64,000 nucleotides of DNA from BACL11 sp945865535 (GTDB taxonomy: Bacteria; Bacteroidota; Bacteroidia; Flavobacteriales; BACL11), in NCBI GenBank assembly GCA_947502765.1, contig CANNBA010000005.1, positions 47,542-111,541 of the forward strand. The letters run 5' to 3'. This document shows positions 25,898-34,528 of the stretch, in pieces; position 1 is the stretch's first letter, and each line of letters begins with the position of its first letter. Position numbers and translations under genes: made by a program. The notes under the pieces were generated by a model. It ran no database searches, was not told the origin of the DNA, and was given only the letters and a program-made list of their open reading frames with translations.

Positions 25898-27799
25898 TTA
25901 GCCAATATTCCTGCCTAAAAGTTTAGCAATTTGAGTTTTTATTTTGGTTAAATTATTTAATTTTTTTATTCCATCTTCATCAATATCTCCAGTTTGTAAT
26001 TGCTGTTGTAGTTCTGATATCTGAAGATCAACAATTCCCTTTTTTAGAGATAAAATTGCTTTTTCAGTTGTTTTGTGTAATTTTTCATCTTCTCTACCAG
26101 TTATAATATTATGTTTTTGCTTCCAGTTATCACTGATATTATGAGCCTGAGCGATTAAATCAACGGTCTGCTTACTAATTTCAATATCAGAGTTATTGGT
26201 TAGTTTCTGAACATCAATTAAACCCGCATTTTCAATCCCATTAATAATTGCAGTATACAATTTTTGATACTGAGGATTGGAGAATTCAATCCCATCTTGA
26301 TGCAATTCATTAATTATCATGCCGGCAACACTTTCTTCTTCCTCTTGAACTAGAAAGATCTCATTTCCATAATTAATCAAAAGCCTTAAAACTTCCTCTT
26401 CCTGTTTCTGCAGTTTTTGTTCAATAGTAGTCTTAGATTTTTTTTGAGTTATTAATGGCACAGTTTCCTCTCCCAAGTTGCCTATTGGTCCACTTTTTAC
26501 CATTGTTCTTGCTTTGCTAACCTGTTGTAAAAGAGACTGTTCAGAAACACCTAATTTCCCGTGATAAATTTTACAATATTCTTCTCTACTAAAAACATCT
26601 GGGATTTCAGAAATGCTTAAGATAATTCTCTTTTTAATTTCAATTATTTTTGCAGGGTCTGTTTCTTGCTTTAGCTTGTAAATATCAATAAGATAATCCA
26701 CAAAATTTATAGCTGTTTTATCTAGGTATTCTTGAAATTTATCAGTAGTTAGTTTCTTTGAGTAGGAATCAGGATCCTCTCCTTCAGGGAAAGACGCTAT
26801 TTTTACATTCATTTCTGCTTTTAAGCAAAGATCTATGGAGCGAATGGTTGCATTTATTCCTGCATTGTCCCCATCAAATAATAAAACAACATTATTGGTG
26901 GAACGCTTAATAAGCCCAATCTGATAAGTTCCCAATGCTGTTCCAGAAGCAGAAACCACATTTTCAATACCGTTTTGATGCATTGAAATAACATCAGTAT
27001 AGCCCTCCACAATAAAGCATTTATTAGCCCTACTTATTGCTTGTTTTGAAATATCTAATCCGTATAAAACCTTTGATTTATCATAAATTAATGTCTCCCC
27101 AGAGTTAAGGTATTTTGATTTTGCATCCGCATTAAAAGCCCTCCCACCAAAACCAATTATTTTGCCTGAATAGGAGTGTATTGGGAACATAGTTCTTTCT
27201 CGAAATTTATCATAAGTTTTTCCCTCTTCATTCTCTCCAATTAAGCTAGATTCAATCAAAATATTTTTATCATAGCCAGCTTTAAGCGCAGCTTTTTCAA
27301 ATGCGTTTTGTTTTTTAGGACTGTATCCAAGTTTGAATTGTTTTATTATTTCATCTGAAAATCCTCTCTCTTTAAAATAACTCAATCCAATTGTTTTGCC
27401 TTCTTCTGTATTCCAAAGCGTATCTTGAAAATATTCACTAGCAAATTTTGTTGCAATTAACTGACTTTCTTTGGCCGAGAGTTTACTTTCCTGTTCAACA
27501 GTAAGGGATTCTTCAACAATTTCGATATTGTATTTTGCAGCAACATATCTTAATGCTTCAGGGTAGTTTGCCCCTTGCAATTCTTGGACAAACATTATGC
27601 TGTTGCCACCTTTTCCGCATCCAAAACACTTGTAAATCCCTTTAGTAGGAGATACTACAAAAGAAGGGGTTTTTTCATCATGAAAAGGGCATCTACCCTT
27701 GTAATTAACCCCAGTTTTTTTTAAATCCACAAAATCACCAACAATCTCTTCAATCCGGGCTGCTTCAAAAATTCTATCTATGGTTTCTTGAGGGATCAT
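25898..27799 (-). CDS. dnaG: DNA primase
   Basis: The 633-residue replicative primase has a CHC2 zinc finger with C37, H40, C58 and C61 (CPFHDEKTPSF, KCFGCGKGG). The catalytic core includes RERTMFPI and the Toprim motifs VEGYTDVISMHQ and VLLFDGDNAG. The C-terminal DnaB-binding region is diverged. The ATG overlaps the stop of the polyprenyl synthase gene by 4 bases, so expression is probably coupled to the rlmN-polyprenyl synthase transcript. It is not in the classic rpsU-dnaG-rpoD arrangement. Confidence 0.96.
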   Translation of the reverse strand: MIPQETIDRIFEAARIEEIVGDFVDLKKTGVNYKGRCPFHDEKTPSFVVSPTKGIYKCFGCGKGGNSIMFVQELQGANYPEALRYVAAKYNIEIVEESLTVEQESKLSAKESQLIATKFASEYFQDTLWNTEEGKTIGLSYFKERGFSDEIIKQFKLGYSPKKQNAFEKAALKAGYDKNILIESSLIGENEEGKTYDKFRERTMFPIHSYSGKIIGFGGRAFNADAKSKYLNSGETLIYDKSKVLYGLDISKQAISRANKCFIVEGYTDVISMHQNGIENVVSASGTALGTYQIGLIKRSTNNVVLLFDGDNAGINATIRSIDLCLKAEMNVKIASFPEGEDPDSYSKKLTTDKFQEYLDKTAINFVDYLIDIYKLKQETDPAKIIEIKKRIILSISEIPDVFSREEYCKIYHGKLGVSEQSLLQQVSKARTMVKSGPIGNLGEETVPLITQKKSKTTIEQKLQKQEEEVLRLLINYGNEIFLVQEEEESVAGMIINELHQDGIEFSNPQYQKLYTAIINGIENAGLIDVQKLTNNSDIEISKQTVDLIAQAHNISDNWKQKHNIITGREDEKLHKTTEKAILSLKKGIVDLQISELQQQLQTGDIDEDGIKKLNNLTKIKTQIAKLLGRNIG

Positions 27800-28770
27800 T
27801 TCTTTCTATTTATTACATAATCTAACAATAGGCGTAATGATTTATTTGCCTCATTATTTTCAAAATTATTAAGTATATTCACTGCTTCCTGATGATATGC
27901 TTTCATTGTTTTTTCTGCATATTCAAGCCCTCCACTTTCTTTAACCAGTTCAATTACTTCAGTTACTTTCTTCTCATCTTTATGATGATTTTTTACAATA
28001 TTTATGATGTATCTCTTTAATGGAGCATCCACACAATTAAGGATATGGATTAATGGAAGGGTCATTTTTTGTTCTCTTATGTCAATGGCAGTTGGTTTTC
28101 CTATTAATGAGCTTTGAGTATAATCAAACAAATCATCTTTAATTTGAAAGGCAATTCCTGCCTTTTCCCCAAATAATCGCATTTTTTCCACAGTCTCTTT
28201 ATTTTGACCTACAGAGTTAGCCCCGCTAGCACAGCAGGCAGCAATTAATGTGGCTGTTTTCTGACGAATAATATCAAAATACACCTTTTCAGTGATGTCT
28301 AATTTTCTAGCTTTTTCAATTTGTAAAAGCTCTCCTTCACTCATATCTTGAACGGCGGTACTCATGATTTCTAATAAATCAAATTCTTTGTTTTTCACTG
28401 CTAATAGCAGTCCTCTACTGAGTAGAAAATCTCCAACTAAAACAGCAATTTTATTTTTCCAAAGGGCATTAATTGAAAAAAATCCCCTTCGAAAATTTGC
28501 TTCATCAATAACATCATCATGCACTAAAGTGGCAGTGTGCAAGAGTTCAATCATTCCTGCTGCTCGATAGGTATTTTCTTCAAATTTCCCAAAAAGTTTA
28601 GCTGACAGAAAAACAAACATAGGTCGCATTTGCTTGCCTTTTCTTTTGATAATATAATACATAATCTTGTCAAGTAATGCGACATTACTTTTTAAGGATT
28701 CTTTAAACTTGCTCTCAAACAAGTTCATCTCCTTTTTAATAGGAGCCTGGATATCTTTTATTATGGACAA
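27796..28770 (-). CDS. Polyprenyl synthetase (trans-isoprenyl diphosphate synthase)
   Basis: The enzyme builds all-trans polyprenyl diphosphates for quinone side chains. The first Asp-rich motif is in LVHDDVIDEANFRRG and the second in FQIKDDLFDY. The reading frame is open back to 28875, but that start would run into rlmN and the first 35 residues look unlike the family. I prefer the TTG at 28768-28770, giving SIIKDIQAPIKKEMNLF as in homologues; the first ATG (28728) would remove conserved sequence. The length is then about 324 residues. The product chain length cannot be told. Confidence 0.85.
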   Translation of the reverse strand: MSIIKDIQAPIKKEMNLFESKFKESLKSNVALLDKIMYYIIKRKGKQMRPMFVFLSAKLFGKFEENTYRAAGMIELLHTATLVHDDVIDEANFRRGFFSINALWKNKIAVLVGDFLLSRGLLLAVKNKEFDLLEIMSTAVQDMSEGELLQIEKARKLDITEKVYFDIIRQKTATLIAACCASGANSVGQNKETVEKMRLFGEKAGIAFQIKDDLFDYTQSSLIGKPTAIDIREQKMTLPLIHILNCVDAPLKRYIINIVKNHHKDEKKVTEVIELVKESGGLEYAEKTMKAYHQEAVNILNNFENNEANKSLRLLLDYVINRKK

Positions 28771-28844
28771 AATTAGAGCTAACTTGAAATGCGAATGTAC
28801 AAAGAAAATAGCCTGTAAAGATCTCTTTTTTCTTTGTTTAAAAG

Positions 28845-29885
28845 TTATTTGAGTTTGTTTACCAATTGCCCGCAAGCTGCTGCAATATCCTTGCCCTTAC
28901 TTTTTCTCAAATTTACGATTAGCTTTCTCTCTTCTAAGAATTTGATAAAAGTATCAGTAACCTTATTTGATGATTTTTCATAAGGAAGATCATCAACAGT
29001 ATTGTACTCAATGAGGTTTATTTTACAAGGGCTAGCTTTTGCAAATTGAACTAACTTTTGTGCATCTTCAATACTGTCGTTTAGGTCTTTAAATAAGATA
29101 TATTCGTAAGTAACTCTGCTGCCCGTTTTATCATAAAAATACCCAACAGCCTCTCTTAGTTCAGCTAAGTTAATTTTTTTATTCAAGGGCATTAAGATAT
29201 CGCGCTTACTATCGGAGGCTGCATGTAATGAAATAGCCAGATTAAACTTAACCTTATCATCCCCAAGGGTTTTTATCATTTTTGAAATACCAGCTGTTGA
29301 AACTGTAATTCTTTTTGGAGACATCCCTAATCCTTCCTCAGTGGTTATAAAATTAATGCTGTTCAATACTGCTTTGTAGTTTAATAATGGTTCTCCCATA
29401 CCCATATAAACTATATTTGATAGTGGTTTGCCAAAGTTTGAGACAGCCTCTTCATTAAGAATAAAAACTTGATCGTAAATTTCACCAGCAGTTAGATTTC
29501 TTGCTAATTTTAATGTTCCAGTAGCACAAAAGTTACAAGTTAAACTGCAGCCAACTTGTGATGAAACACAAGCAGTTAATCTTTTTTGTGAGGGTATTAA
29601 AACCCCCTCAACCAAAAGTTTATCATGCAATTGGAAACTGTATTTTATAGTTCCGTCTATACTTCTTTCTGCTTTATGAATTTTAACAGTGTTAATAGTG
29701 AAATTACTACTTAATAACTCACGCATTTCTTTTGATAAGGAGGTTATTTCTTCAAATGAAGTTGCTCTTTTTTGCCAAAGCCATTCCCATATTTGTTTAG
29801 CTCTGAATTTAGGCAGACTATGTTCTGCACAGAATGCTACAATCTCTTCTAAATCTAAACTCCTTATATCTTTTTTATCACTCAT
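28845..29885 (-). CDS. rlmN: Dual-specificity RNA methyltransferase RlmN (23S rRNA A2503 / tRNA A37)
   Basis: This 346-residue radical-SAM enzyme makes 2-methyladenosine. The CxxxCxxC cluster motif is in GCSLTCNFCATG, the GMGEPLLNY motif follows, and the C-terminal methyl-carrying Cys is in AAACGQLVNKLK. A TATCTTTG box (complement of 29895-29902) lies 9 bases upstream of the ATG, back to back with the amidohydrolase promoter. It is the first gene of the rlmN-polyprenyl synthase-dnaG set. Confidence 0.96.
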   Translation of the reverse strand: MSDKKDIRSLDLEEIVAFCAEHSLPKFRAKQIWEWLWQKRATSFEEITSLSKEMRELLSSNFTINTVKIHKAERSIDGTIKYSFQLHDKLLVEGVLIPSQKRLTACVSSQVGCSLTCNFCATGTLKLARNLTAGEIYDQVFILNEEAVSNFGKPLSNIVYMGMGEPLLNYKAVLNSINFITTEEGLGMSPKRITVSTAGISKMIKTLGDDKVKFNLAISLHAASDSKRDILMPLNKKINLAELREAVGYFYDKTGSRVTYEYILFKDLNDSIEDAQKLVQFAKASPCKINLIEYNTVDDLPYEKSSNKVTDTFIKFLEERKLIVNLRKSKGKDIAAACGQLVNKLK

Positions 29886-29894
29886 AATTGTTTA

Positions 29895-29913
29895 CAAAGA
29901 TATATTACTTTTG
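29895..29913. promoter_or_regulatory. Back-to-back -7 boxes for rlmN (minus) and the amidohydrolase gene (plus)
   Basis: The minus strand has TATCTTTG (complement of 29895-29902), 9 bases from the rlmN ATG. The plus strand has TACTTTTG at 29906-29913, 3 bases from the ATG at 29917. Only 3 bases separate the two boxes. A TTG at 29888-29890 is 15 bases from the plus box, a little short for a -33 element. Confidence 0.5.
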
Positions 29914-29916
29914 TCT

Positions 29917-31026
29917 ATGCGATTTTTAACGGCAGATTATTTATATCCACTTCATACCAATCCATTAAAAGAAGGTGTTTTGCAAATTTCTGAAAAAGGA
30001 GAAGTAGTTGCTATTTTTGAAGATAGAAAATCTGTGTCAAAAGAAAAGTTAGAAATTTTTGAGGGGATTTTATGTCCAGGATTTGTAAACGCACATTGTC
30101 ATTTGGAATTGAGCCATTTAAAAGGCGTAGCAGAAAAAGGCAAAGGATTGTTGGATTTTATTGGTGCCGTTCAAAAAAGAAATAATTTAAAAAAAGATGC
30201 GATTTTGGCAGCCATTGATTTTGCAGAACAGCAAATGATAAAAAGCGGCATTGTTGGGGTGGGAGATATTTGTAATACAGCAGACACTCTTTCTCAAAAA
30301 CAAAAAGGCAACTTACAATACTATAATTTCATTGAAGTTTTTGGAGTACAAGATCAAAAGGCAAACCAAATAATAATGGAGGCAAAAGAGTTGAGAAATC
30401 AATTCAGAGCCAGTGGCTTAAAGGCAACAATTACTCCTCACTCTCCATATTCTGTACCGCCAAAATTAATTCAAGAAATTGCAAGAAATTTTGATGAAAA
30501 TGACGAATTGCTTACTATTCATGTTCAGGAAACAATTAAGGAAAATGAGCTATTTGAAAATAAGCAAGGAGATTTTTTTGCTTGGCTTCAAAGCATTAAT
30601 ACAAGCTCTACAATTTGGGAAAGCAGAAACAAATCAGCTGATATTTTAAAAGAATTAGGAACCAAAAAATTATTATTGATCCACAACACTTTTGCCGAAA
30701 AAGAAGATATCGGTTCTTATTATTATTGTACTTGCCCAAAGGCAAATTTATATATTGAAAATAGCTTACCGGACTACTCTATTTTCGATACTGATAAATT
30801 ATGTGTAGGAACAGATAGCCTAGCCTCTAATAACTCACTTTCTATTTTAGAGGAGTTGCAAATAATTAAAGAAAATACCAATTTTGATTTTAATACACTG
30901 CTCAAAATAGCTTCTAAAAATGGGGCTGTGGCATTAGGATTTACAAAGCTAGGTACTTTTGAAAAAGGGAAAATTCCTGGGGTAAACTTGATATCTGAAC
31001 TAAATAAAATTAAAATTATTGCATAA
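29917..31026 (+). CDS. Amidohydrolase family protein (nucleoside-deaminase-like)
   Basis: The 369-residue metal-dependent hydrolase has an ATZ/TRZ-type composite domain. Metal ligands are suggested by NAHCHLELSHLKG, ATITPHSPYSVP, ETIKENELFE, LIHNTF and GTDSLASNNSLSILEEL. Relatives include S-adenosylhomocysteine/methylthioadenosine and aminofutalosine deaminases; the substrate is not decidable here. The frame is open from 29689 inside rlmN. I take the ATG at 29917 because the protein family begins there (MRFLTADYLYPL) and a promoter box lies 3 bases before it. It overlaps the convergent ispD by 11 bases. Confidence 0.82.
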   Translation: MRFLTADYLYPLHTNPLKEGVLQISEKGEVVAIFEDRKSVSKEKLEIFEGILCPGFVNAHCHLELSHLKGVAEKGKGLLDFIGAVQKRNNLKKDAILAAIDFAEQQMIKSGIVGVGDICNTADTLSQKQKGNLQYYNFIEVFGVQDQKANQIIMEAKELRNQFRASGLKATITPHSPYSVPPKLIQEIARNFDENDELLTIHVQETIKENELFENKQGDFFAWLQSINTSSTIWESRNKSADILKELGTKKLLLIHNTFAEKEDIGSYYYCTCPKANLYIENSLPDYSIFDTDKLCVGTDSLASNNSLSILEELQIIKENTNFDFNTLLKIASKNGAVALGFTKLGTFEKGKIPGVNLISELNKIKIIA

Positions 31027-31669
31027 AGACCTCTGCAATCTTTAAATCTTTTTCAGTAGTAATTTTTAGATTTCTTTCTTCTCCTAAAATAGTTGTGATG
31101 TTGCCTCCATTTGCTTCAAATACAGAAGCATCATCTGTAAAATGTTCTGCAAATTCTTGCCTATAAGCATCTTTAATGTCAGTACTTATAAAACATTGAG
31201 GGGTTTGTACTTGATAAAAATTACTTCTATCAATATGTTTTGAAGTTTCTCCATCAACTTTCCGAATGGAATCCTTAATAGGGGTAATAGGGACAACTCC
31301 AATTCCTTTTTTAGTTTCAGCAACTAAGCGATCAATTAAAGTTTTAGAAATGAGCGGGCGAACACCATCATGAATTGCAACAATTGATTCCTCATCTATT
31401 TTTTCAAGTCCATTTTTTACAGATTGAAAACGGCTTTCACCTCCCTGAACTAAAACATGCTTTTGATTGAAATTAGTGTCTTTACAAAGGTTACTCCAGT
31501 AATCAAATTGTGCTTTGGGTAAAACGACAATAATTTCTTCAAAGTGAGAAAATTGTTTTATAGTATGTATTAAAATGGGCTCATTTTGTAATAGTAAAAA
31601 CTGTTTGGGGATTTCCGTCTGCATTCTTTCTCCTTTCCCCCCAGCAACTATTAAGGCCACTTTTTTCAC
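31016..31669 (-). CDS. ispD: 2-C-methyl-D-erythritol 4-phosphate cytidylyltransferase
   Basis: The 217-residue enzyme carries out the third step of the non-mevalonate isoprenoid pathway. The nucleotide-binding start is ALIVAGGKGERMQTEIPKQF, followed by QGGESRFQSVKNGL and VAIHDGVRPLIS; TDDASVFEANG lies near the C-terminus. Length is normal. It begins one base after the queA stop and is probably co-transcribed with it. The end overlaps the amidohydrolase gene. Confidence 0.95.
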   Translation of the reverse strand: MKKVALIVAGGKGERMQTEIPKQFLLLQNEPILIHTIKQFSHFEEIIVVLPKAQFDYWSNLCKDTNFNQKHVLVQGGESRFQSVKNGLEKIDEESIVAIHDGVRPLISKTLIDRLVAETKKGIGVVPITPIKDSIRKVDGETSKHIDRSNFYQVQTPQCFISTDIKDAYRQEFAEHFTDDASVFEANGGNITTILGEERNLKITTEKDLKIAEVFMQ

Positions 31670-31670
31670 T

Positions 31671-32726
31671 TTAAATAATTAGCATAACATCTCCATATGT
31701 ATGGAAATTGTATTTCTTTTTTAGAGCTTCCGCATATGCTTTTTGCAAAATATCTAATCCAGAAAAAGCTGCAACTTGCATCATTAATGCAGATTGTGGT
31801 AAATGAAAGTTGGTTAACATACAATTTGCAATCCTAAAATTATGAGGAGGGAATAAAAATATATTTGTCCATCCAGTAAAAGCAAGAGCTTCATTTTTTG
31901 TCGAAACAGAAGATTCTAATGTGCGCATTACTGTGGTCCCAATAGCACAAATTCTTTTTCCTTGGGCCTTGCCAGTATTAATTTGCTCTGCAGCCCTTTG
32001 AGGAATGATTATTTCCTCCGATTCCGTTCTATGTTTTGATAAATCTTCAACCATAATAGGGCTGAATGTCCCCAAACCAACATGTAGCGTGGTTTCTGCA
32101 AACTCAACTCCTGTTAACTCTAGCTGCTTCATTAAAAGTCTGCTAAAATGTAGTCCAGCAGTAGGAGCGGCAACGGCTCCCTCATGTTTTGCATAAACAG
32201 TTTGATATCTTTCATCATCTTGAGCTGTTGCTGCTCTGTCAAGGTGTTTTGGTATAGGGGTCTCTCCAAGAGCCGTAATAGCTTGTTTAAATTCTTCATG
32301 AGTACCATCAAAAAGGAATCTCAATGTTCTTCCTCTAGAGGTTGTGTTGTCAATTACTTCCGCAATGAGATCATCTTTTTCACCAAAGAATAATTTATTT
32401 CCAATTCTAATTTTTCTAGCAGGATCAACCAGCACATCCCAAATCCTATTTTCTTTGTCTAATTCTCTCAACAAAAAAACTTCTATCATTGCCCCAGTTT
32501 TTTCTTTATTGGCAATTAATCTTGCAGGGAAAACTTTGGTGTTATTGAGTACAATCACATCTCCCTCAACAAAAAAATCTTTGAGATCAGACACTACTTT
32601 ATGTTCAATTTGACCAGTATTTTTATGTACAATCATGAGTTTTGCCTCCTCTCTTTCAGCAGCTGGTTTTTTTGCAATTCTTGCTTCTGGCAAGTCAAAA
32701 TTGAACATGGATAATTTGTATTTCAT
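31671..32726 (-). CDS. queA: S-adenosylmethionine:tRNA ribosyltransferase-isomerase
   Basis: The 351-residue enzyme forms epoxyqueuosine in tRNA. It starts MKYKLSMFNFDLPEARIAKKPAAER and contains VLNNTKVFPARL, HEGAVAAPTAGLHFS and FLFPPHNFRIANCMLTNFHLP, all QueA signatures. A well-spaced Bacteroidota promoter lies just upstream (32755-32785, minus strand). ispD follows on the same strand after one base. Confidence 0.96.
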   Translation of the reverse strand: MKYKLSMFNFDLPEARIAKKPAAEREEAKLMIVHKNTGQIEHKVVSDLKDFFVEGDVIVLNNTKVFPARLIANKEKTGAMIEVFLLRELDKENRIWDVLVDPARKIRIGNKLFFGEKDDLIAEVIDNTTSRGRTLRFLFDGTHEEFKQAITALGETPIPKHLDRAATAQDDERYQTVYAKHEGAVAAPTAGLHFSRLLMKQLELTGVEFAETTLHVGLGTFSPIMVEDLSKHRTESEEIIIPQRAAEQINTGKAQGKRICAIGTTVMRTLESSVSTKNEALAFTGWTNIFLFPPHNFRIANCMLTNFHLPQSALMMQVAAFSGLDILQKAYAEALKKKYNFHTYGDVMLII

Positions 32727-32754
32727 CTGAAAGTAAGGCTTAAATTAAAGGGGG

Positions 32755-32785
32755 CAAATATAATGGATTGAAAAACAGAAGTCAA
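32755..32785 (-). promoter_or_regulatory. Bacteroidota-type promoter for queA-ispD
   Basis: On the minus strand a TTG (complement of 32783-32785) is followed after 20 bases by TATATTTG (complement of 32755-32762). Both elements and the spacing fit the Bacteroidota consensus. The box lies about 28 bases before the queA ATG, between truB and queA. Confidence 0.65.
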
Positions 32786-32791
32786 GTAAAT

Positions 32792-33481
32792 TTACTTATT
32801 TAAAAGCTTTTCAAAGCTTTCAATATCAATTCCTTTAGATAATTCATAATCTCCAATTGCCGTTCTGCATAAACTGGAAAGATATCCTCCACTATTTAAT
32901 GCAGTGCCAAAGTCATTAGCAATTGAGCGAACGTAAGTTCCTTTACTGCATTTAATTTCAAAAGCTATAGTTAAATTTTCAATAGAAATAATATTAAACT
33001 CCCTCACAAAAATTTTTCTACTTTCAATCATTATTTCTTCTCCTCTTCTTGCTTTTTCATAAAGTCTTTCTCCCCCCCTTTTTAGTGCAGAAAAAATAGG
33101 TGGTTTTTGATCAATTTCTCCAATAAACTGTTTTGTAGTTTGATGGATTAACTCCTTAGTTATATGAGAAGTTTTATAATCATTATCCACTTCTGTTTCC
33201 AAATCGTAAGAGGGGGTTGTCCCTCCTAATGTAATAGTTCCAGTATATGTTTTTTCTTGGCCTTGAATTTCAGAGATTCTTTTGGTAAATTTTCCGGTAC
33301 AAACAATTAAAAGCCCTGTGGCTAAAGGATCAAGGGTTCCTGCATGACCCACCCTTAGTTTTTTTAGATTGTATTTTTTACTGATGAGATGTTTTATTTT
33401 TTTCACAACATCAAATGATGACCAGCCAAGCGGTTTGTCAATTAATACCATTTGTCCAGCTAGGTAATCTTCAGAAGTCAT
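32792..33481 (-). CDS. truB: tRNA pseudouridine(55) synthase
   Basis: The 229-residue protein makes psi55 in the T-loop. The catalytic Asp lies in VGHAGTLDPLATGLL, preceded by DKPLGWSSFDVVKKI. PPIFSALKRGGERLYEKAR and CSKGTYVRSIANDFG are also present. It lacks a C-terminal PUA domain, as in many short bacterial TruB proteins. The start overlaps the uppP stop by one base. Confidence 0.95.
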   Translation of the reverse strand: MTSEDYLAGQMVLIDKPLGWSSFDVVKKIKHLISKKYNLKKLRVGHAGTLDPLATGLLIVCTGKFTKRISEIQGQEKTYTGTITLGGTTPSYDLETEVDNDYKTSHITKELIHQTTKQFIGEIDQKPPIFSALKRGGERLYEKARRGEEIMIESRKIFVREFNIISIENLTIAFEIKCSKGTYVRSIANDFGTALNSGGYLSSLCRTAIGDYELSKGIDIESFEKLLNK

Positions 33482-34293
33482 TAAATGACACTTAATGGAT
33501 GAATAAAAAAATGAATAACCAATAAGGTTATTCCTAAAATAATTCGATAATAACCAAAAAGTTTAAATCCTTTCTTGCTTAAGAAACTAATAAAGGATTT
33601 TATGGCAAGAAATGCTACAATAAAGGCAATTATGTTTCCAATAATTAGGTAATTAACTTGATCTCCAGAAAGTACCCATCCTTGAGTATAAAAATCGTAA
33701 CTTTTTTTTACTGTTGCGCCTAGCATTGTTGGAACAGCAAGAAAGAAAGAAAATTCTGCAGCCGTTTTTCTATTGATTTTTTGTGTCATTCCACCTACTA
33801 TGCTTGCGCCACTTCTGGATACTCCAGGAATCATTCCTAAACATTGAAAAAATCCAATTTTTAATGCAGTTAGATAGCTTATTTCGGTATGTGCTGTTGG
33901 ATTTTTTGGGTCAAAATCTTCATTTCCTTTAAACCAACTATCTACTTTCAATAAAATAAAACCTCCAATAAGCAAGGAAATCGCTACTGTAATTGGACTT
34001 TCTAATAGCTGATCAATAACATCATTCAGCAAAAAGCCCAACACAGCCGCAGGAATAAAAGCCACCATCAGTTTAAAATAAAAATCTAGACTTTGAAAAA
34101 AGCGTTTCCAATACAAAACAACAACCGACAATATTGCCCCAAGCTGAATGATAATGGTAAATAATTTTGTAAAATCTTCCGTTTCAATTCCCATAAATGA
34201 GGAAGCAATAATCATATGCCCAGTAGAGGATACCGGCAGGAATTCTGTAATTCCCTCTATAATAGCAAGGATAATAACATCAATTAAATCCAT
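33481..34293 (-). CDS. uppP: Undecaprenyl-diphosphate phosphatase
   Basis: The 270-residue membrane enzyme recycles undecaprenyl carrier lipid for cell-wall synthesis. The two BacA signatures are EGITEFLPVSSTGHMIIA near residue 14 and GMIPGVSRSGASIVGGM in the middle. There are about seven to eight membrane helices. It lies between DUF3098 and truB, a common Bacteroidota order after ftsX. Confidence 0.95.
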   Translation of the reverse strand: MDLIDVIILAIIEGITEFLPVSSTGHMIIASSFMGIETEDFTKLFTIIIQLGAILSVVVLYWKRFFQSLDFYFKLMVAFIPAAVLGFLLNDVIDQLLESPITVAISLLIGGFILLKVDSWFKGNEDFDPKNPTAHTEISYLTALKIGFFQCLGMIPGVSRSGASIVGGMTQKINRKTAAEFSFFLAVPTMLGATVKKSYDFYTQGWVLSGDQVNYLIIGNIIAFIVAFLAIKSFISFLSKKGFKLFGYYRIILGITLLVIHFFIHPLSVI

Positions 34294-34296
34294 TTA

Positions 34297-34518
34297 TTAA
34301 GCATCTTTGCTCTTATACATAATAGCAATAATCTCGATAATGAAACCTGTGGCTAATAAAATAGGAGCTAGAGTTAATCTTTGGAAATCAAAAATATCAG
34401 CAGAGAATTTTGTAGGATCTTCTGACCCTCCTCCTATCATTAAAATAAGGCCGCTTACTATAAAAGCTAAGCCAACAATTAGTAACAGGTAATTCTTTTT
34501 TTTGAATGCAAAATCCAT
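34297..34518 (-). CDS. DUF3098 family small membrane protein
   Basis: The 73-residue protein has two membrane helices (about residues 10-28 and 50-68) separated by a short loop with GGGSEDPTKFSADIF. This is the DUF3098 pattern, normally encoded between ftsX and uppP in Bacteroidota. Function is unknown; the fixed position beside ftsX suggests a link to envelope assembly or division, which is inference. Confidence 0.8.
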   Translation of the reverse strand: MDFAFKKKNYLLLIVGLAFIVSGLILMIGGGSEDPTKFSADIFDFQRLTLAPILLATGFIIEIIAIMYKSKDA

Positions 34519-34528
34519 AGTAATGTAT

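Noticed and set aside
29689..29916. In-frame N-terminal extension of the amidohydrolase gene
   Set aside because: It lies antisense inside rlmN and does not look like the family; the ATG at 29917 follows a promoter box and gives the expected N-terminus.
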